From DAOTWY01 sp003696565 (GTDB lineage: Bacteria > Chloroflexota > Anaerolineae > Aggregatilineales > Phototrophicaceae), in NCBI GenBank assembly GCA_034435635.1, contig DAOTWY010000025.1, positions 1-64,000 on the forward strand: a stretch of 64,000 bases of DNA, read 5' to 3'. The translations under genes and the position numbers were made by a program. The first letter of the stretch is position 1. Each line of letters begins with the position of its first letter. The notes beneath the pieces are model-generated. The model was given only the letters and a program-made list of their open reading frames with translations. It was not told the DNA's origin and searched no databases. Shown here piece after piece: positions 15,934-24,834 of the stretch.

Positions 15934-17418
15934 ATGACTATTCGTAAACGGCTTACACTGTCGTATGCCGCTTTGTTGACAACCATTATTATCTTCTTTG
16001 GGGTAGTCACCTATGGCGTGATGCGCTTTACGATGATTAGCAACATCGACAGCGGCTTGGCAGAAACAGCTAGCTTAATTGTGACAAATAGCCGTATTTT
16101 ACCGGCTACACAAATCGGCACATCTACGCCGTTTGAAATTGAACTCCCATCATTAAATCTATTGCGTGCGCCTGGCGTTTATGTTCAGGCATGGGCAATA
16201 AATGACGGATATTTTGAGTTTAAAGGCGCGTCCATTACAGCGGCTGCCCTGTTAGATAACCCCCTAGACCCTAACGCGCTTGGTATTGACCACGATTATT
16301 TTAGTAACGCAACCGTTGCCGGGGTAGAAATGCGCGTGCTGACTAAGCCCATTATCCAAAGTGGTAGTGGGCGGTTTGTTGGTAATATTCAAGTCGCGGT
16401 GGATTTACACACAGTTAACCAAGCTTCCGAAACACTTTTGATTGTGATGATTGTGCTTTCTACTGTGGCGATTGTTGGCTCATGGATATTGGGGATGTGG
16501 TTCTCTCATCGTGCGCTGAAGCCGATTGGGGAAATCACCCGTACCGCTGCTTCTGTGGCACAAACCAACGACCTCAAAACTCGCCTAGATTGGCATGGTC
16601 CGTACGATGAACTTGGGCAGTTGGTCGCTGTGTTTAACCAGATGATGGCGCGGCTTGAGCATCTCTTTAGTGTGCAACAGCGGTTTGTTGCCGATATTAG
16701 CCATGAACTCCGTACACCCTTAACCGCTATCAACGGCAATTTAGAACTGATGCGTATGTATGGGGCGGATGACGAAACCCTAGAAGCTCTAGAAAGTGAA
16801 GCTAAGCGGATGGCGCGTTTGGTGAATGACTTGCTAATGTTGGCACGCGCAGATTATGGTGGTGTGACGGTAGACCGCTATCCACTTGATTTAGATACAG
16901 TGGTGATGGAAGCTTTCCAGCAAATCCGTGTTTTAGCAAAAGATCGTGATTTGACGGTCAGTTTAGGGCAGTTTACACCGGTGCGGATTTATGGCAATGC
17001 CGATCGGATGAAGCAGGTGATTTTAAACTTGGCAAGCAACGCTATTAAATTCACGCCGGACGGTGGAGAAGTTATCATCGGGTTGGAAAACATCAACGAT
17101 CATGCAGTGTTATGGGTGCGAGATACTGGGATTGGTATCTGCGAAGAGGACTTGCCGCGTGTGTTTGATCGCTTCTTCCAGTCAGAAACATCACGCACGG
17201 CTAACGGCAGTGGTGGCTTTGGCTTAGGGTTATCAATTGCCAAATGGATTGTGGAAGCGCATGAAGGAGTCATCAATGTGACCAGTAAGCCTAACCAAGG
17301 CACAACGTTTACTGTTACCATCCCGGTTTATGATGATACTCACACGCAAGATCATCACCTCAACCGAGACGCACATAAACGCGCTACTCGTCCTCGTATT
17401 GCTATTATCCGACGCTAA
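15934..17418 (+). CDS. membrane sensor histidine kinase
   Basis: The 494-residue partner of the preceding OmpR-type regulator. Two membrane helices (about 9-31 and 167-190) flank an extracytoplasmic sensor of ~135 residues. They are followed by HAMP (191-245), HisKA with H-box SHELRTPLTAI (His257) and HATPase_c with N-box NLASNAIKFTP, G1 DTGIG and G2 GGFGLGLSIA. The ATG abuts the TAA of the regulator gene. The C-terminal ~20 residues after the ATPase domain are basic and His-rich. The signal sensed is unknown; the outer domain has no motif I recognise. Confidence 0.94.
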   Translation: MTIRKRLTLSYAALLTTIIIFFGVVTYGVMRFTMISNIDSGLAETASLIVTNSRILPATQIGTSTPFEIELPSLNLLRAPGVYVQAWAINDGYFEFKGASITAAALLDNPLDPNALGIDHDYFSNATVAGVEMRVLTKPIIQSGSGRFVGNIQVAVDLHTVNQASETLLIVMIVLSTVAIVGSWILGMWFSHRALKPIGEITRTAASVAQTNDLKTRLDWHGPYDELGQLVAVFNQMMARLEHLFSVQQRFVADISHELRTPLTAINGNLELMRMYGADDETLEALESEAKRMARLVNDLLMLARADYGGVTVDRYPLDLDTVVMEAFQQIRVLAKDRDLTVSLGQFTPVRIYGNADRMKQVILNLASNAIKFTPDGGEVIIGLENINDHAVLWVRDTGIGICEEDLPRVFDRFFQSETSRTANGSGGFGLGLSIAKWIVEAHEGVINVTSKPNQGTTFTVTIPVYDDTHTQDHHLNRDAHKRATRPRIAIIRR

Positions 17419-17547
17419 TTCTTCTTTTTACTAAGAGATGTGGATGCACACTACTGCAATCAATGGTAAAATCCTCGCATGATTGATTAGCCTGTGTTGG
17501 CTCTTAAGGATGCCATCAAAAACATAATAAATAACTGAGGATGATTT

Positions 17548-19005
17548 ATGAGCGAGTGGACTCCAATTATTGGTTTGGAAGTACATGCTGAAATGTTGAC
17601 GCGCAGCAAAATGTTTAGTGCGTGCCCGGTGGTGGATAGTGTGGAAGCGGCACCCAACACCGCCGTTGATCCCTTATCATTGGGGATGCCCGGAACGCTA
17701 CCAGTCATTAATCAACTGGCTATGGAATATGGGTTGATGGTTGGTTTGGCACTCAATTGTGAAATCCCGCCTTTTAATCAATTTGCCCGCAAGAGCTACT
17801 TTTATCCTGATTTACCCAAAGGGTATCAAATCAGCCAATATCAGTATCCCCTGGCGGTGAATGGGTATATTGACATCACACTAGAAAATGGTGACATCAA
17901 ACGCATCGGCATTACCCGCGCACATATGGAGGAGGACACCGGTAAGCTAACCCACGTTGGGCATGGGGCAAGCCTGGTGGATTACAATCGTGCTGGCGTG
18001 CCTTTGCTAGAAATCGTCTCTGAGCCGGATATCCGCAGTAGTGCAGAAGCCGAGGCATATGCCCGCAAGCTCCGCGCTATCTTGCAATATTTAGGCGTGA
18101 ATCATGGGGATATGTCTAAAGGTATCTTGCGCTTTGAGGCAAATGTGAGCGTGATGCACAAAGATGACAAAGGCTTCCGCACCCGTACTGAAATCAAAAA
18201 CCTGAACAGTATCCGCAGCATGGTACGCGCAATTGATTATGAAATTGCCCGTCAGATCAAGCTATATGAAAGTGGGGATACTGTTAAGCCTGCTACCCTG
18301 GGCTGGGATGAGCAGAATGGTAAAATTCTCATCCAACGCTATAAAGAACGCGCGGATGAATATCGTTACTTCCCTGAGCCGGATTTGCCAATCGTGGAGA
18401 TGCAACCGGAATACGTTGAATCCGTGCGGCAAAAATTACCTGAATTGCCAGATGCTAAAAAAGCTCGGTTTATGGATGTTTTGGGGTTAAGTGAATATGA
18501 CGCGCGGCAGCTAGTCGCGGAGCAGGCGATCGCACATTTCTATGAAGATGTGTTAGCTGCCGGGGCAGATGCCAAATCTGCCGCTAATTGGATTCTCGTC
18601 AGTTTGTTCAGCCTGTTTAATAAAGAAGGCGTTGACCGCGAGACCGTGAATGACACGCCCATCAGTGCGGCGAACCTGGCAGAACTGGTTAAACTGGTGG
18701 ATTCCGGCACCATCAACAAAGGCACTGGTGAAAAGGTATTAAGCATGATGTGGCAAACAGGCGACTCTCCACAGGCAATTGTTGAACGTGAGGGCTTGGC
18801 GCAGGTCAGTGATGAAGCCGTTATTGGGGCGGAAGTGGATAAGGTATTAGCGGCAAATGCTGGCTTGGTAGACCGCTTTTTAGCCGGTGAGCAAAAACTC
18901 TTTGGCGCGCTGGTTGGTAAAGTTATGGGGGCATTTAAGGGGCGGGCAAACGCTCAGGTTGTTAATAAGATACTCCAAGATAAGATCAACGAAAGAAAGT
19001 CATAA
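17548..19005 (+). CDS. gatB: Asp-tRNA(Asn)/Glu-tRNA(Gln) amidotransferase subunit B
   Basis: The 485-residue GatB with GLEVHAEM at the N terminus, the metal and ATP-site motifs (DLPKGYQISQYQ, HMEEDTGK, DYNRAGVPLLEI) and the C-terminal helical and YqeY-like tail that grips tRNA. With GatA and GatC it converts mischarged Glu-tRNA(Gln) or Asp-tRNA(Asn) to the amidated form. gatA and gatC are not adjacent, as is common outside Firmicutes. Its presence fits a lineage that relies on the indirect route; a tRNA-Gln gene is found at 43336. Confidence 0.97.
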   Translation: MSEWTPIIGLEVHAEMLTRSKMFSACPVVDSVEAAPNTAVDPLSLGMPGTLPVINQLAMEYGLMVGLALNCEIPPFNQFARKSYFYPDLPKGYQISQYQYPLAVNGYIDITLENGDIKRIGITRAHMEEDTGKLTHVGHGASLVDYNRAGVPLLEIVSEPDIRSSAEAEAYARKLRAILQYLGVNHGDMSKGILRFEANVSVMHKDDKGFRTRTEIKNLNSIRSMVRAIDYEIARQIKLYESGDTVKPATLGWDEQNGKILIQRYKERADEYRYFPEPDLPIVEMQPEYVESVRQKLPELPDAKKARFMDVLGLSEYDARQLVAEQAIAHFYEDVLAAGADAKSAANWILVSLFSLFNKEGVDRETVNDTPISAANLAELVKLVDSGTINKGTGEKVLSMMWQTGDSPQAIVEREGLAQVSDEAVIGAEVDKVLAANAGLVDRFLAGEQKLFGALVGKVMGAFKGRANAQVVNKILQDKINERKS

Positions 19006-19084
19006 CCCCTCATCTCTAGGGGTATTGCTAAGTTAAATTTTATAGTAGAATATATGTTCCAAAGAGTGACGAGGAGAAAACAGC

Positions 19085-19507
19085 ATGGCAGGCTGGCACC
19101 AGACAATTATTGTTGGTAATGTTGGGCGTGACCCAGAATTGCGCTATACACCAAGCGGAACACCGGTTTGCAGCTTTTCTGTCGCCGTGAGTGAAAAATG
19201 GAATGATCGACAGAGCAACGAACAACGAGAAAAAACCACCTGGTATCGGGTGACCTGTTGGCGGCAACTGGCAGAAACCGCCAATCGATTTGTGCATAAA
19301 GGGATGCAGATCATGGTCGTTGGCACTGTGGAGGCAAATGCCTATATGAATAATGCCGGCGAAGCGGCAGCAAGCTTAGACCTGACGGCACGTGATGTGC
19401 GCTTTTTAGGCTCACGTGATTCACAAGCAGGAGATACCGCTGGTGGGTATAACCAGGATGATGAATATGGTCCGCCTCCAACTGATATGAACGACATCCC
19501 ATTTTAG
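19085..19507 (+). CDS. ssb: single-stranded DNA-binding protein
   Basis: The 140-residue SSB has the N-terminal OB fold (TIIVGNVGRDPELRY, FSVAVSEKW, WYRVTCW, VVGTVEANAY) and the typical acidic tail ending DMNDIPF, which recruits replication and repair partners. It coats ssDNA as a tetramer. GAGGAG is 8-9 nt before the ATG. It is flanked by gatB and a membrane protein gene and seems to be its own transcription unit. Confidence 0.97.
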   Translation: MAGWHQTIIVGNVGRDPELRYTPSGTPVCSFSVAVSEKWNDRQSNEQREKTTWYRVTCWRQLAETANRFVHKGMQIMVVGTVEANAYMNNAGEAAASLDLTARDVRFLGSRDSQAGDTAGGYNQDDEYGPPPTDMNDIPF

Positions 19508-19513
19508 GATTTT

Positions 19514-19544
19514 GGGGCAGGGCGTGGCGTTATCCTGCCCAAAA
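19514..19544 (+). terminator. hairpin after ssb
   Basis: GGGCAGG pairs with CCTGCCC over a ~12-nt loop, and the flanks TTTT/AAAA extend the stem with one bulge. It begins 7 nt after the ssb stop. There is no T-run on the plus strand, so strength is uncertain. Confidence 0.45.
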
Positions 19545-19671
19545 CCTACCAAGGGATGCTGCTCCTTAAAATCCCCACGCGGTTCTGGCTTCCTGTACGA
19601 TTTGACCCGTAATAGACGATTTTCCGTTACAATGAGAATGGAGAATAAACGTCAAAGACAGGTCTTGAATT

Positions 19672-21489
19672 ATGCGCTATGAACAGTTGATCCGGCAGTT
19701 GCCATTATTTACCCGGCTGCCGGATGAATATATGGAATGGATTCGGGAAGCGTGCCGTTTGATGCGTGTTGACCCTGGGGAGTATGTCTTTCGTCAGGGG
19801 GATGTAGCACGTGGGTTATACATGATGGTGACCGGGGAGGCGGTGCTAGTTAGGCAATTGCCGGATGGACGTATGCAGGAGTTAGCTGTTGTCCGTCCTG
19901 GGCAATATCTCAATGAGCAGGCTTTATTCCGCGAAGGGCAAGAAACCGCCTCATTAGAAGTCACCCAAACGGCAACAGTGTTATTGATCTCTCGTGATTT
20001 GTTATGGCGCATTGTTTCATATCATCCTGAACTGAAGCACTATCTGCCTATTCCTGTGGAAGCTGCACAGGATATGGCGAGCAAGCAAGTCTTCAAAGGG
20101 CAACGTGAGAGTGAAAAAATCCTATTGGATATACGGCGGCACTGGTGGGCATTTGCTCGGCGTTTTTGGCTCCCGCTATTGCTGATGGGTGTGGCGTTTG
20201 GTGTGGCTGCGGTTTTACCCATAGCGTTTTTAAGCTTGGTTGTAGCGGGTTTCTTTGGCGTGGTGATCCCTGGCACGATGATGGTGTATTATTATCTGGA
20301 ATGGCGCAATGACCATGTCATCATCACAGATCAACGCATTATCCGTATTCACCAAATTATCCATAGTTTTAAGACAGATATTACTGAAGTACCGCTTTCT
20401 AGTGTGCAACAGATTAACGCGGATATTGTAACGGCGGATATTTTCTCCCGTATTTTTAATTATGGCACGGTAGAAATCCGCACGGCGGGGGATGCTGGCA
20501 ACATTCGTATGACCCTCATGCCAGACCCGGAAGGTATTCAAGCGTTAATTTTTCAGAATCGTGATCGTCATCAAGCCAATCAAGAGAGCGAAACCCGCAA
20601 TGTTATCCGTGCTGAAATTGATCAGATTTTGAAAGGAAAGACAGCCCCTCAACAAACCAAAACAGAAGCGCGTGTTGTCACACGGCAAACGGGCTTTAAT
20701 ACGCCTTTCCAGACTAGGTTTGTAAATGAAAAAGGTGAGACGATATATCGTAAGCATGTTATCTATTGGTTGCGGGGTATCTGGCTACCAGCGATGTTGA
20801 TGTTGGGCACGGTGGTTTTCTTCTTTGTGTTAATTTTGGGTGGTGGGCTTGGCTTAGGATTTTTAGGGTATCTATTGGATGGGCTGTTGCTCTTATTGTC
20901 AGCGGGTTGGATATATTGGGTAGATTGGGATTGGCGTAACGATATGTATGTGGTGGGGGATGAGATGATTAAGATCATCCATAAACGCCCGTTGTGGTTC
21001 CAAAATGAGGAAGATCAGATTTTAGTAGAGCGTATTGATAATGTTGCGTCTTTTCGGAATGGTTTTTTTCGTACGCTTTTGAATTATGGGGATGTCAAAA
21101 TTTCGTTGTTGGGTGGGGATAAAGGTGATGAAAAGTGGTTTGTGGCTATACCCCGCCCGCAGGACGTTCAAGCAGAAATTACTCGCCGCCAACAAAGACA
21201 ACGTAATAAAAAAGAAGCTGAGGCAGAGCGTAAACGCCGGGAAGAAATTGCCGAGTATCTTGCCGTCTATCATGAAACGGTGCAAGGGGAACACGCTGCA
21301 CAAAGTGCGCCACAGATTGATCCAGATATTAGCCCGCTGATCCCAACACAATCATCATCTGTTACGCCGCCGCCACATCAACAACGCCCACCACGCCGCT
21401 TACCACGTAACCGCCCAAGTGTCGGCAATCGCCCAGTGCGCGGGGTACGCCCGCCCTCTGTGCCTAATACCAAACAGGAGGATGAATGA
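19672..21489 (+). CDS. cyclic-nucleotide-binding-like domain plus duplicated bacterial PH membrane protein
   Basis: The 605-residue protein starts with a cNMP-binding-type barrel (~1-125: GEYVFRQGDVARGLYMMVTGEAVLV). Two TM-pair plus bacterial PH-domain (bPH_2/YdbT-like) modules follow: helices ~160-205 then a strand-rich domain to ~300, and helices ~365-415 then another to ~500. The tail (~500-605) is a charged helix followed by Pro/Arg-rich sequence (PPRRLPRNRP). The modules repeat closely (DQRIIRI...VPLSSVQQIN vs DEMIKII...ILVERIDNV). Likely a membrane-surface sensor or scaffold; the ligand is unknown. The stop overlaps the next start. Confidence 0.8.
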   Translation: MRYEQLIRQLPLFTRLPDEYMEWIREACRLMRVDPGEYVFRQGDVARGLYMMVTGEAVLVRQLPDGRMQELAVVRPGQYLNEQALFREGQETASLEVTQTATVLLISRDLLWRIVSYHPELKHYLPIPVEAAQDMASKQVFKGQRESEKILLDIRRHWWAFARRFWLPLLLMGVAFGVAAVLPIAFLSLVVAGFFGVVIPGTMMVYYYLEWRNDHVIITDQRIIRIHQIIHSFKTDITEVPLSSVQQINADIVTADIFSRIFNYGTVEIRTAGDAGNIRMTLMPDPEGIQALIFQNRDRHQANQESETRNVIRAEIDQILKGKTAPQQTKTEARVVTRQTGFNTPFQTRFVNEKGETIYRKHVIYWLRGIWLPAMLMLGTVVFFFVLILGGGLGLGFLGYLLDGLLLLLSAGWIYWVDWDWRNDMYVVGDEMIKIIHKRPLWFQNEEDQILVERIDNVASFRNGFFRTLLNYGDVKISLLGGDKGDEKWFVAIPRPQDVQAEITRRQQRQRNKKEAEAERKRREEIAEYLAVYHETVQGEHAAQSAPQIDPDISPLIPTQSSSVTPPPHQQRPPRRLPRNRPSVGNRPVRGVRPPSVPNTKQEDE

Positions 21490-22166
21490 TGAAACTGACT
21501 TGTATTCATTGTGGAAAACCAATCCCCGCTAATCATATCAATATCAAAGAGCAGATCGCACTTTGCCCACACTGTGATACACTCTTTCACTTTGAGGCAA
21601 ACCGTAAACGTAAACCAACGGAGCGGATCATTGTCATGGATTCCGCGGATGAACTAAGGTTGCTTTATCAATACTATTCCCGCAAGGAACTGACGCAATA
21701 TCTGGCTGCTGTGATGGTGTTGGCTGTCATTGCGTTTGTGTTGTTTGTTGCACCGGGGATTGTCCTCACAGCCATTGGGACAATTTTAGGCGCGGGGGTG
21801 TTTTTGGCATTAGAATATTTATTAAACAATCGGCTGTACATTATTGCGGATAAAAACGGTATCCGTACCCGAACAGGCAGCGTATTACGATTTTTTGCCA
21901 ATAAAATCGTTAAGCGTGATCATATTCAGCGGGTGGTCTGTGGTGAATCGGCTGGTGGGCACACGGTTTATATCATTAATCACAAAGATAAGCCTATCAA
22001 ATTACTAGGATATTTGACTGAGTCGCAAGCGCGGTTTATTGTTGAGCGTATCAACGAATTTTATACCACGCCGCTTATAACTCGTAACAGTTTAACCACA
22101 AGTGAGTCTTCGGTCAGTTTAAATGACCTGCTCAATCAAGACTCTGAACAAGCAAAATGGAATTAA
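21486..22166 (+). CDS. zinc-ribbon, two-TM, PH-like membrane protein
   Basis: The 226-residue protein starts with a zinc ribbon (CIHCGKPIP, then CPHCDTLF; four Cys). Two hydrophobic helices follow (~75-120), then a short strand-rich cytoplasmic domain that resembles the PH-like domains of its upstream neighbour. Adjacent ATGs at 21486 and 21489 both overlap the upstream stop, so translation is coupled. It probably works with the CNBD-PH protein at the inner face of the membrane; no catalytic motif is seen. Confidence 0.7.
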   Translation: MMKLTCIHCGKPIPANHINIKEQIALCPHCDTLFHFEANRKRKPTERIIVMDSADELRLLYQYYSRKELTQYLAAVMVLAVIAFVLFVAPGIVLTAIGTILGAGVFLALEYLLNNRLYIIADKNGIRTRTGSVLRFFANKIVKRDHIQRVVCGESAGGHTVYIINHKDKPIKLLGYLTESQARFIVERINEFYTTPLITRNSLTTSESSVSLNDLLNQDSEQAKWN

Positions 22167-22173
22167 ACAGCAC

Positions 22174-23049
22174 ATGACAGATCATAATAACCCTAGTTAT
22201 CAAGACCGTTTTGATGAAATTTACGCCGATGTGCCAGTAGAGCAGCGTGAGGCATTACGTCGCTTCCGGCTGCAATATCCACCTAAGTTATATGAAGGCT
22301 GGTCATATATTGATACCCAAACAGGGGAGCAGACCTTGCTGTTGTTAGTTGGTGGTTTACGGATGGCGGATGCAGCGCACGCCAACATCCCATTACTGGC
22401 TGATACCTTCCGCGTGATTGCTCCATCTTATCCACCATTGAACACGATGACAGCCTTGAGTGATGGAATCGCGGCAATTTTACGCCATGAAGGACTAGGA
22501 AAGGTACACGTGTTGGCGGGGTCTTTTGGTGGGATGTTGGCGCAGGTGTTTGTTCGGCGGCATCGTCATTTGATTGATAAGCTTGTGCTTTCTACAACAG
22601 CCGTATTAGATGCGGATTCTGCCCAGCGGTATCGTCAGGCTCTTGAGATGATTCGACCAATGCCGCCGCAACAAGTGACGGAAGTTGCACAACAAATGAT
22701 GTTTCAGATCATCGCCCCGCCGGATGATCAAGCTGCGTTTTATCGCGCATATCTAAAGGAACTCTATACGTATCGTGTCGATAAAGCCGCGTTGATTAGC
22801 ACATATGAGGCGTTGTTGGACTTTGCCCAGAACATCCCTTTATCTTCAGATGATTGGAATGGTCCAACGCTGATTTTAGAATCAGATGATGATGCCACGT
22901 TCGATGAAGAAACGCGCTCCCGTGTGCGAGCGTTGTATCCTCAGGCAGCGCATCACGTGTTCCATAATGCGGGACATTCGCCGGCAGCCACCCAACGAGA
23001 TGAATATTTTGCAGTGGTTAAACGCTTTTTAAACCAGGCATCGGTTTAG
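22174..23049 (+). CDS. alpha/beta hydrolase family protein
   Basis: The 291-residue protein keeps the hydrolase core: strand LLLVGGLRMAD, nucleophile elbow AGSFGGMLAQ (Ser in GxSxG) and a C-terminal HNAGHSPA with the catalytic His; the acid is probably in LILESDDDATF. The frame is open from 22123 inside the previous gene, but ATG 22174 just after the previous stop gives a normal N terminus. The substrate is unknown (esterase, lactonase or C-C hydrolase are possible). The stop overlaps the convergent coiled-coil gene by 4 bp. Confidence 0.78.
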   Translation: MTDHNNPSYQDRFDEIYADVPVEQREALRRFRLQYPPKLYEGWSYIDTQTGEQTLLLLVGGLRMADAAHANIPLLADTFRVIAPSYPPLNTMTALSDGIAAILRHEGLGKVHVLAGSFGGMLAQVFVRRHRHLIDKLVLSTTAVLDADSAQRYRQALEMIRPMPPQQVTEVAQQMMFQIIAPPDDQAAFYRAYLKELYTYRVDKAALISTYEALLDFAQNIPLSSDDWNGPTLILESDDDATFDEETRSRVRALYPQAAHHVFHNAGHSPAATQRDEYFAVVKRFLNQASV

Positions 23050-23870
23050 CGTAACCGTAAGCTTTGCGCTTGTACATCGTCCATCGCTTCAATGGTATCT
23101 TGCAAGCTGTTGATCTCGTCCTGAATTTCTAGCCGGAGGCGTTGTGCCCGTCCACTGTCCACTTCTTTGGTACCCAAGCGGGACATTTGTGCATAGACCG
23201 TTGCCAGGGAGGATAGCGTGGTTTCTAACTGGATTTCTGCCCGTTTTACGCCGTTGACGGTGGCTTCTAAATTGGCGAGCTGTTGTTCAAGTTGTTGAAC
23301 CTGGCGTTCTAGTTCTCGTCGCACTTCTGGGTCTTGTTCACGTTCCATGCGGATGCGGACTTTATCTAGTTGTTGCGGCACCATGCGGCGGTCACGCTCG
23401 ACTAGCTCATTTTCCTCAAATGAATCAATTTGTAACGCCAGGCTGTACATGTGGGCGATCCAGTCATTAACATCCTCAACAGATTGTAACAGGCTGGCAC
23501 GTAGTGCGCCCCGGGCGCGTTTTGCTAGCGTCATCATATTACGGCGATATTCCATTGCGTCTTCAATGCGTTTACGTGAAACACGATTTTTAATTTGACC
23601 CAGGTCAAACTGCTGCTCAAACTGACGTGCGATTGCCTCTTGCGTGGCTTCTTCGTCTGTCAGGGTAGATAAAACAAACGCCCCTGCTGTTAGCCCACCA
23701 CCGACCAACCAAAACCAATTTTGCCAGCCATCAAATGGCTGTGGAGCCAGGGCGAATAATAGCAGCGTAAAAATGACCGTGATCCCAACTTGCCAGCTAA
23801 AAATAGCCCGTTGCAATACCGCACCAACAGCACGACTACGAATCTCATCCTTTGAAATTTTTTCAGACAT
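23046..23870 (-). CDS. two-TM coiled-coil protein, PspA neighbour
   Basis: The 274-residue protein has two membrane helices near the N terminus (~24-44 and ~52-70) and a long cytoplasmic coiled coil from ~75 to the end, rich in Glu, Gln and Arg. I do not recognise a named family. It is downstream of and on the same strand as a PspA/IM30 family gene, 149 bp away. A membrane-anchored coiled coil beside PspA suggests a recruiter or sensor for PspA at the membrane, as PspB/C serve in other bacteria; this is inference from context. Confidence 0.7.
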   Translation of the reverse strand: MSEKISKDEIRSRAVGAVLQRAIFSWQVGITVIFTLLLFALAPQPFDGWQNWFWLVGGGLTAGAFVLSTLTDEEATQEAIARQFEQQFDLGQIKNRVSRKRIEDAMEYRRNMMTLAKRARGALRASLLQSVEDVNDWIAHMYSLALQIDSFEENELVERDRRMVPQQLDKVRIRMEREQDPEVRRELERQVQQLEQQLANLEATVNGVKRAEIQLETTLSSLATVYAQMSRLGTKEVDSGRAQRLRLEIQDEINSLQDTIEAMDDVQAQSLRLR

Positions 23871-23963
23871 ATTGCCTTCTGCTTATTATCCTGAACACTT
23901 ATAAAAAGCTGGGTATCAACAAGTTACTTACGTATGATAGGTGATCAACGTTGCAATGTAATG

Positions 23964-24013
23964 ATACCATCTGCAGGACACATTGTATCCTACAGATGAC
24001 GGGCGTATGGTAT
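23964..24013 (-). other. nested hairpin between pspA-like and coiled-coil genes
   Basis: CATCTGCAGGA and TCCTACAGATG pair (one mismatch) over 9 nt; an alternative outer pairing joins ATACCAT and ATGGTAT. It lies just after the pspA-like stop on the minus strand. There is no T-run, so partial termination or RNA protection between the two genes is more likely than full termination. Confidence 0.45.
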
Positions 24014-24019
24014 TGCAAG

Positions 24020-24715
24020 CTACTCGCCGGATTCACCGCCAGCTAAACCTAACCGACGTTTGCGTTCTGCCAATTGCAGGTCAATTTCACTTTGCCCAAC
24101 AGCTTCATCAATTTCATCGGTGAGGCGTGAGGTTGCCATATCTAGGCGGGCATCTTCACGGTCCAACCGCGCGCGGATTTTTTCTGCCATGCTGCTGATT
24201 TCTGCATCGCCTGTTTTGGCAAGACCATCCAGACTCTTGATTGTTTTTGTGGTCACTTTCTTTGCTTCTGCAAGTTCAATCAATGAACGCAAATGCTCAC
24301 GTTCTTGCTTGATGGTCGTCATTTTGGCTTCTAACTGACGGCGCATCTTCAGCATGGCATCATATTGTTTTTGTTGTTCTTGCCACTGTTCATAATATTG
24401 TTGGGCAAGCTGCTGTTTAGTGTTGAGTTCTGCCTGGGCGGCAGCGGCAAGGTCATCTTTGCCACGCATAATAAGCGTATCGATATCACGATCTAGTTTA
24501 TCTGCGGCAGCGGCGAATTCTTCATACTTGCGCTTGAGGGTGCGCACCGAGCCGCCAACTGTTGCTGCGGAATCTTCCAATGCTTCCAGGTTTTGCTCAG
24601 CTTGGCGGATGTATTCATCCATGACTTTTAACGAATTGGCTTCTAACGCGCGGTCAACAATCCCGTGCAAATTGGCGTTGATGAGCGTGCGTACTTTTTC
24701 AAAGAATGAGGGCAT
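24020..24715 (-). CDS. pspA: PspA/IM30 family membrane-remodelling protein
   Basis: The 231-residue, almost wholly helical protein matches PspA/Vipp1 (ESCRT-III superfamily): a short N-terminal amphipathic segment (FFEKVRTLINANLHGIVDRA), then long coiled coils, then a short C-terminal helix. These proteins assemble on the inner membrane and preserve its integrity under stress. AAGGA is 10-11 nt before the ATG. It is divergent from the TIR gene, with 119 bp between starts, and followed by a membrane coiled-coil gene that may be its partner. Confidence 0.88.
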   Translation of the reverse strand: MPSFFEKVRTLINANLHGIVDRALEANSLKVMDEYIRQAEQNLEALEDSAATVGGSVRTLKRKYEEFAAAADKLDRDIDTLIMRGKDDLAAAAQAELNTKQQLAQQYYEQWQEQQKQYDAMLKMRRQLEAKMTTIKQEREHLRSLIELAEAKKVTTKTIKSLDGLAKTGDAEISSMAEKIRARLDREDARLDMATSRLTDEIDEAVGQSEIDLQLAERKRRLGLAGGESGE

Positions 24716-24765
24716 CGCTAGACTAATCCTTTCAATCCATGCTTTTTCATACCGATTATATCATG

Positions 24766-24793
24766 TTGTTGCAATTTTGCTTGCTTGTATAAA
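24766..24793 (+). promoter_or_regulatory. candidate sigma-70 promoter for the TIR-kinase operon
   Basis: TTGTTG and TATAAA are separated by 16 bp, 42 bp before the ATG at 24835. This is a fair match to a housekeeping promoter; it has not been tested. Confidence 0.4.
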
Positions 24794-24834
24794 ATACATC
24801 GGTTAAGATACTCAAAAAAAGTGAGCGATGACCA

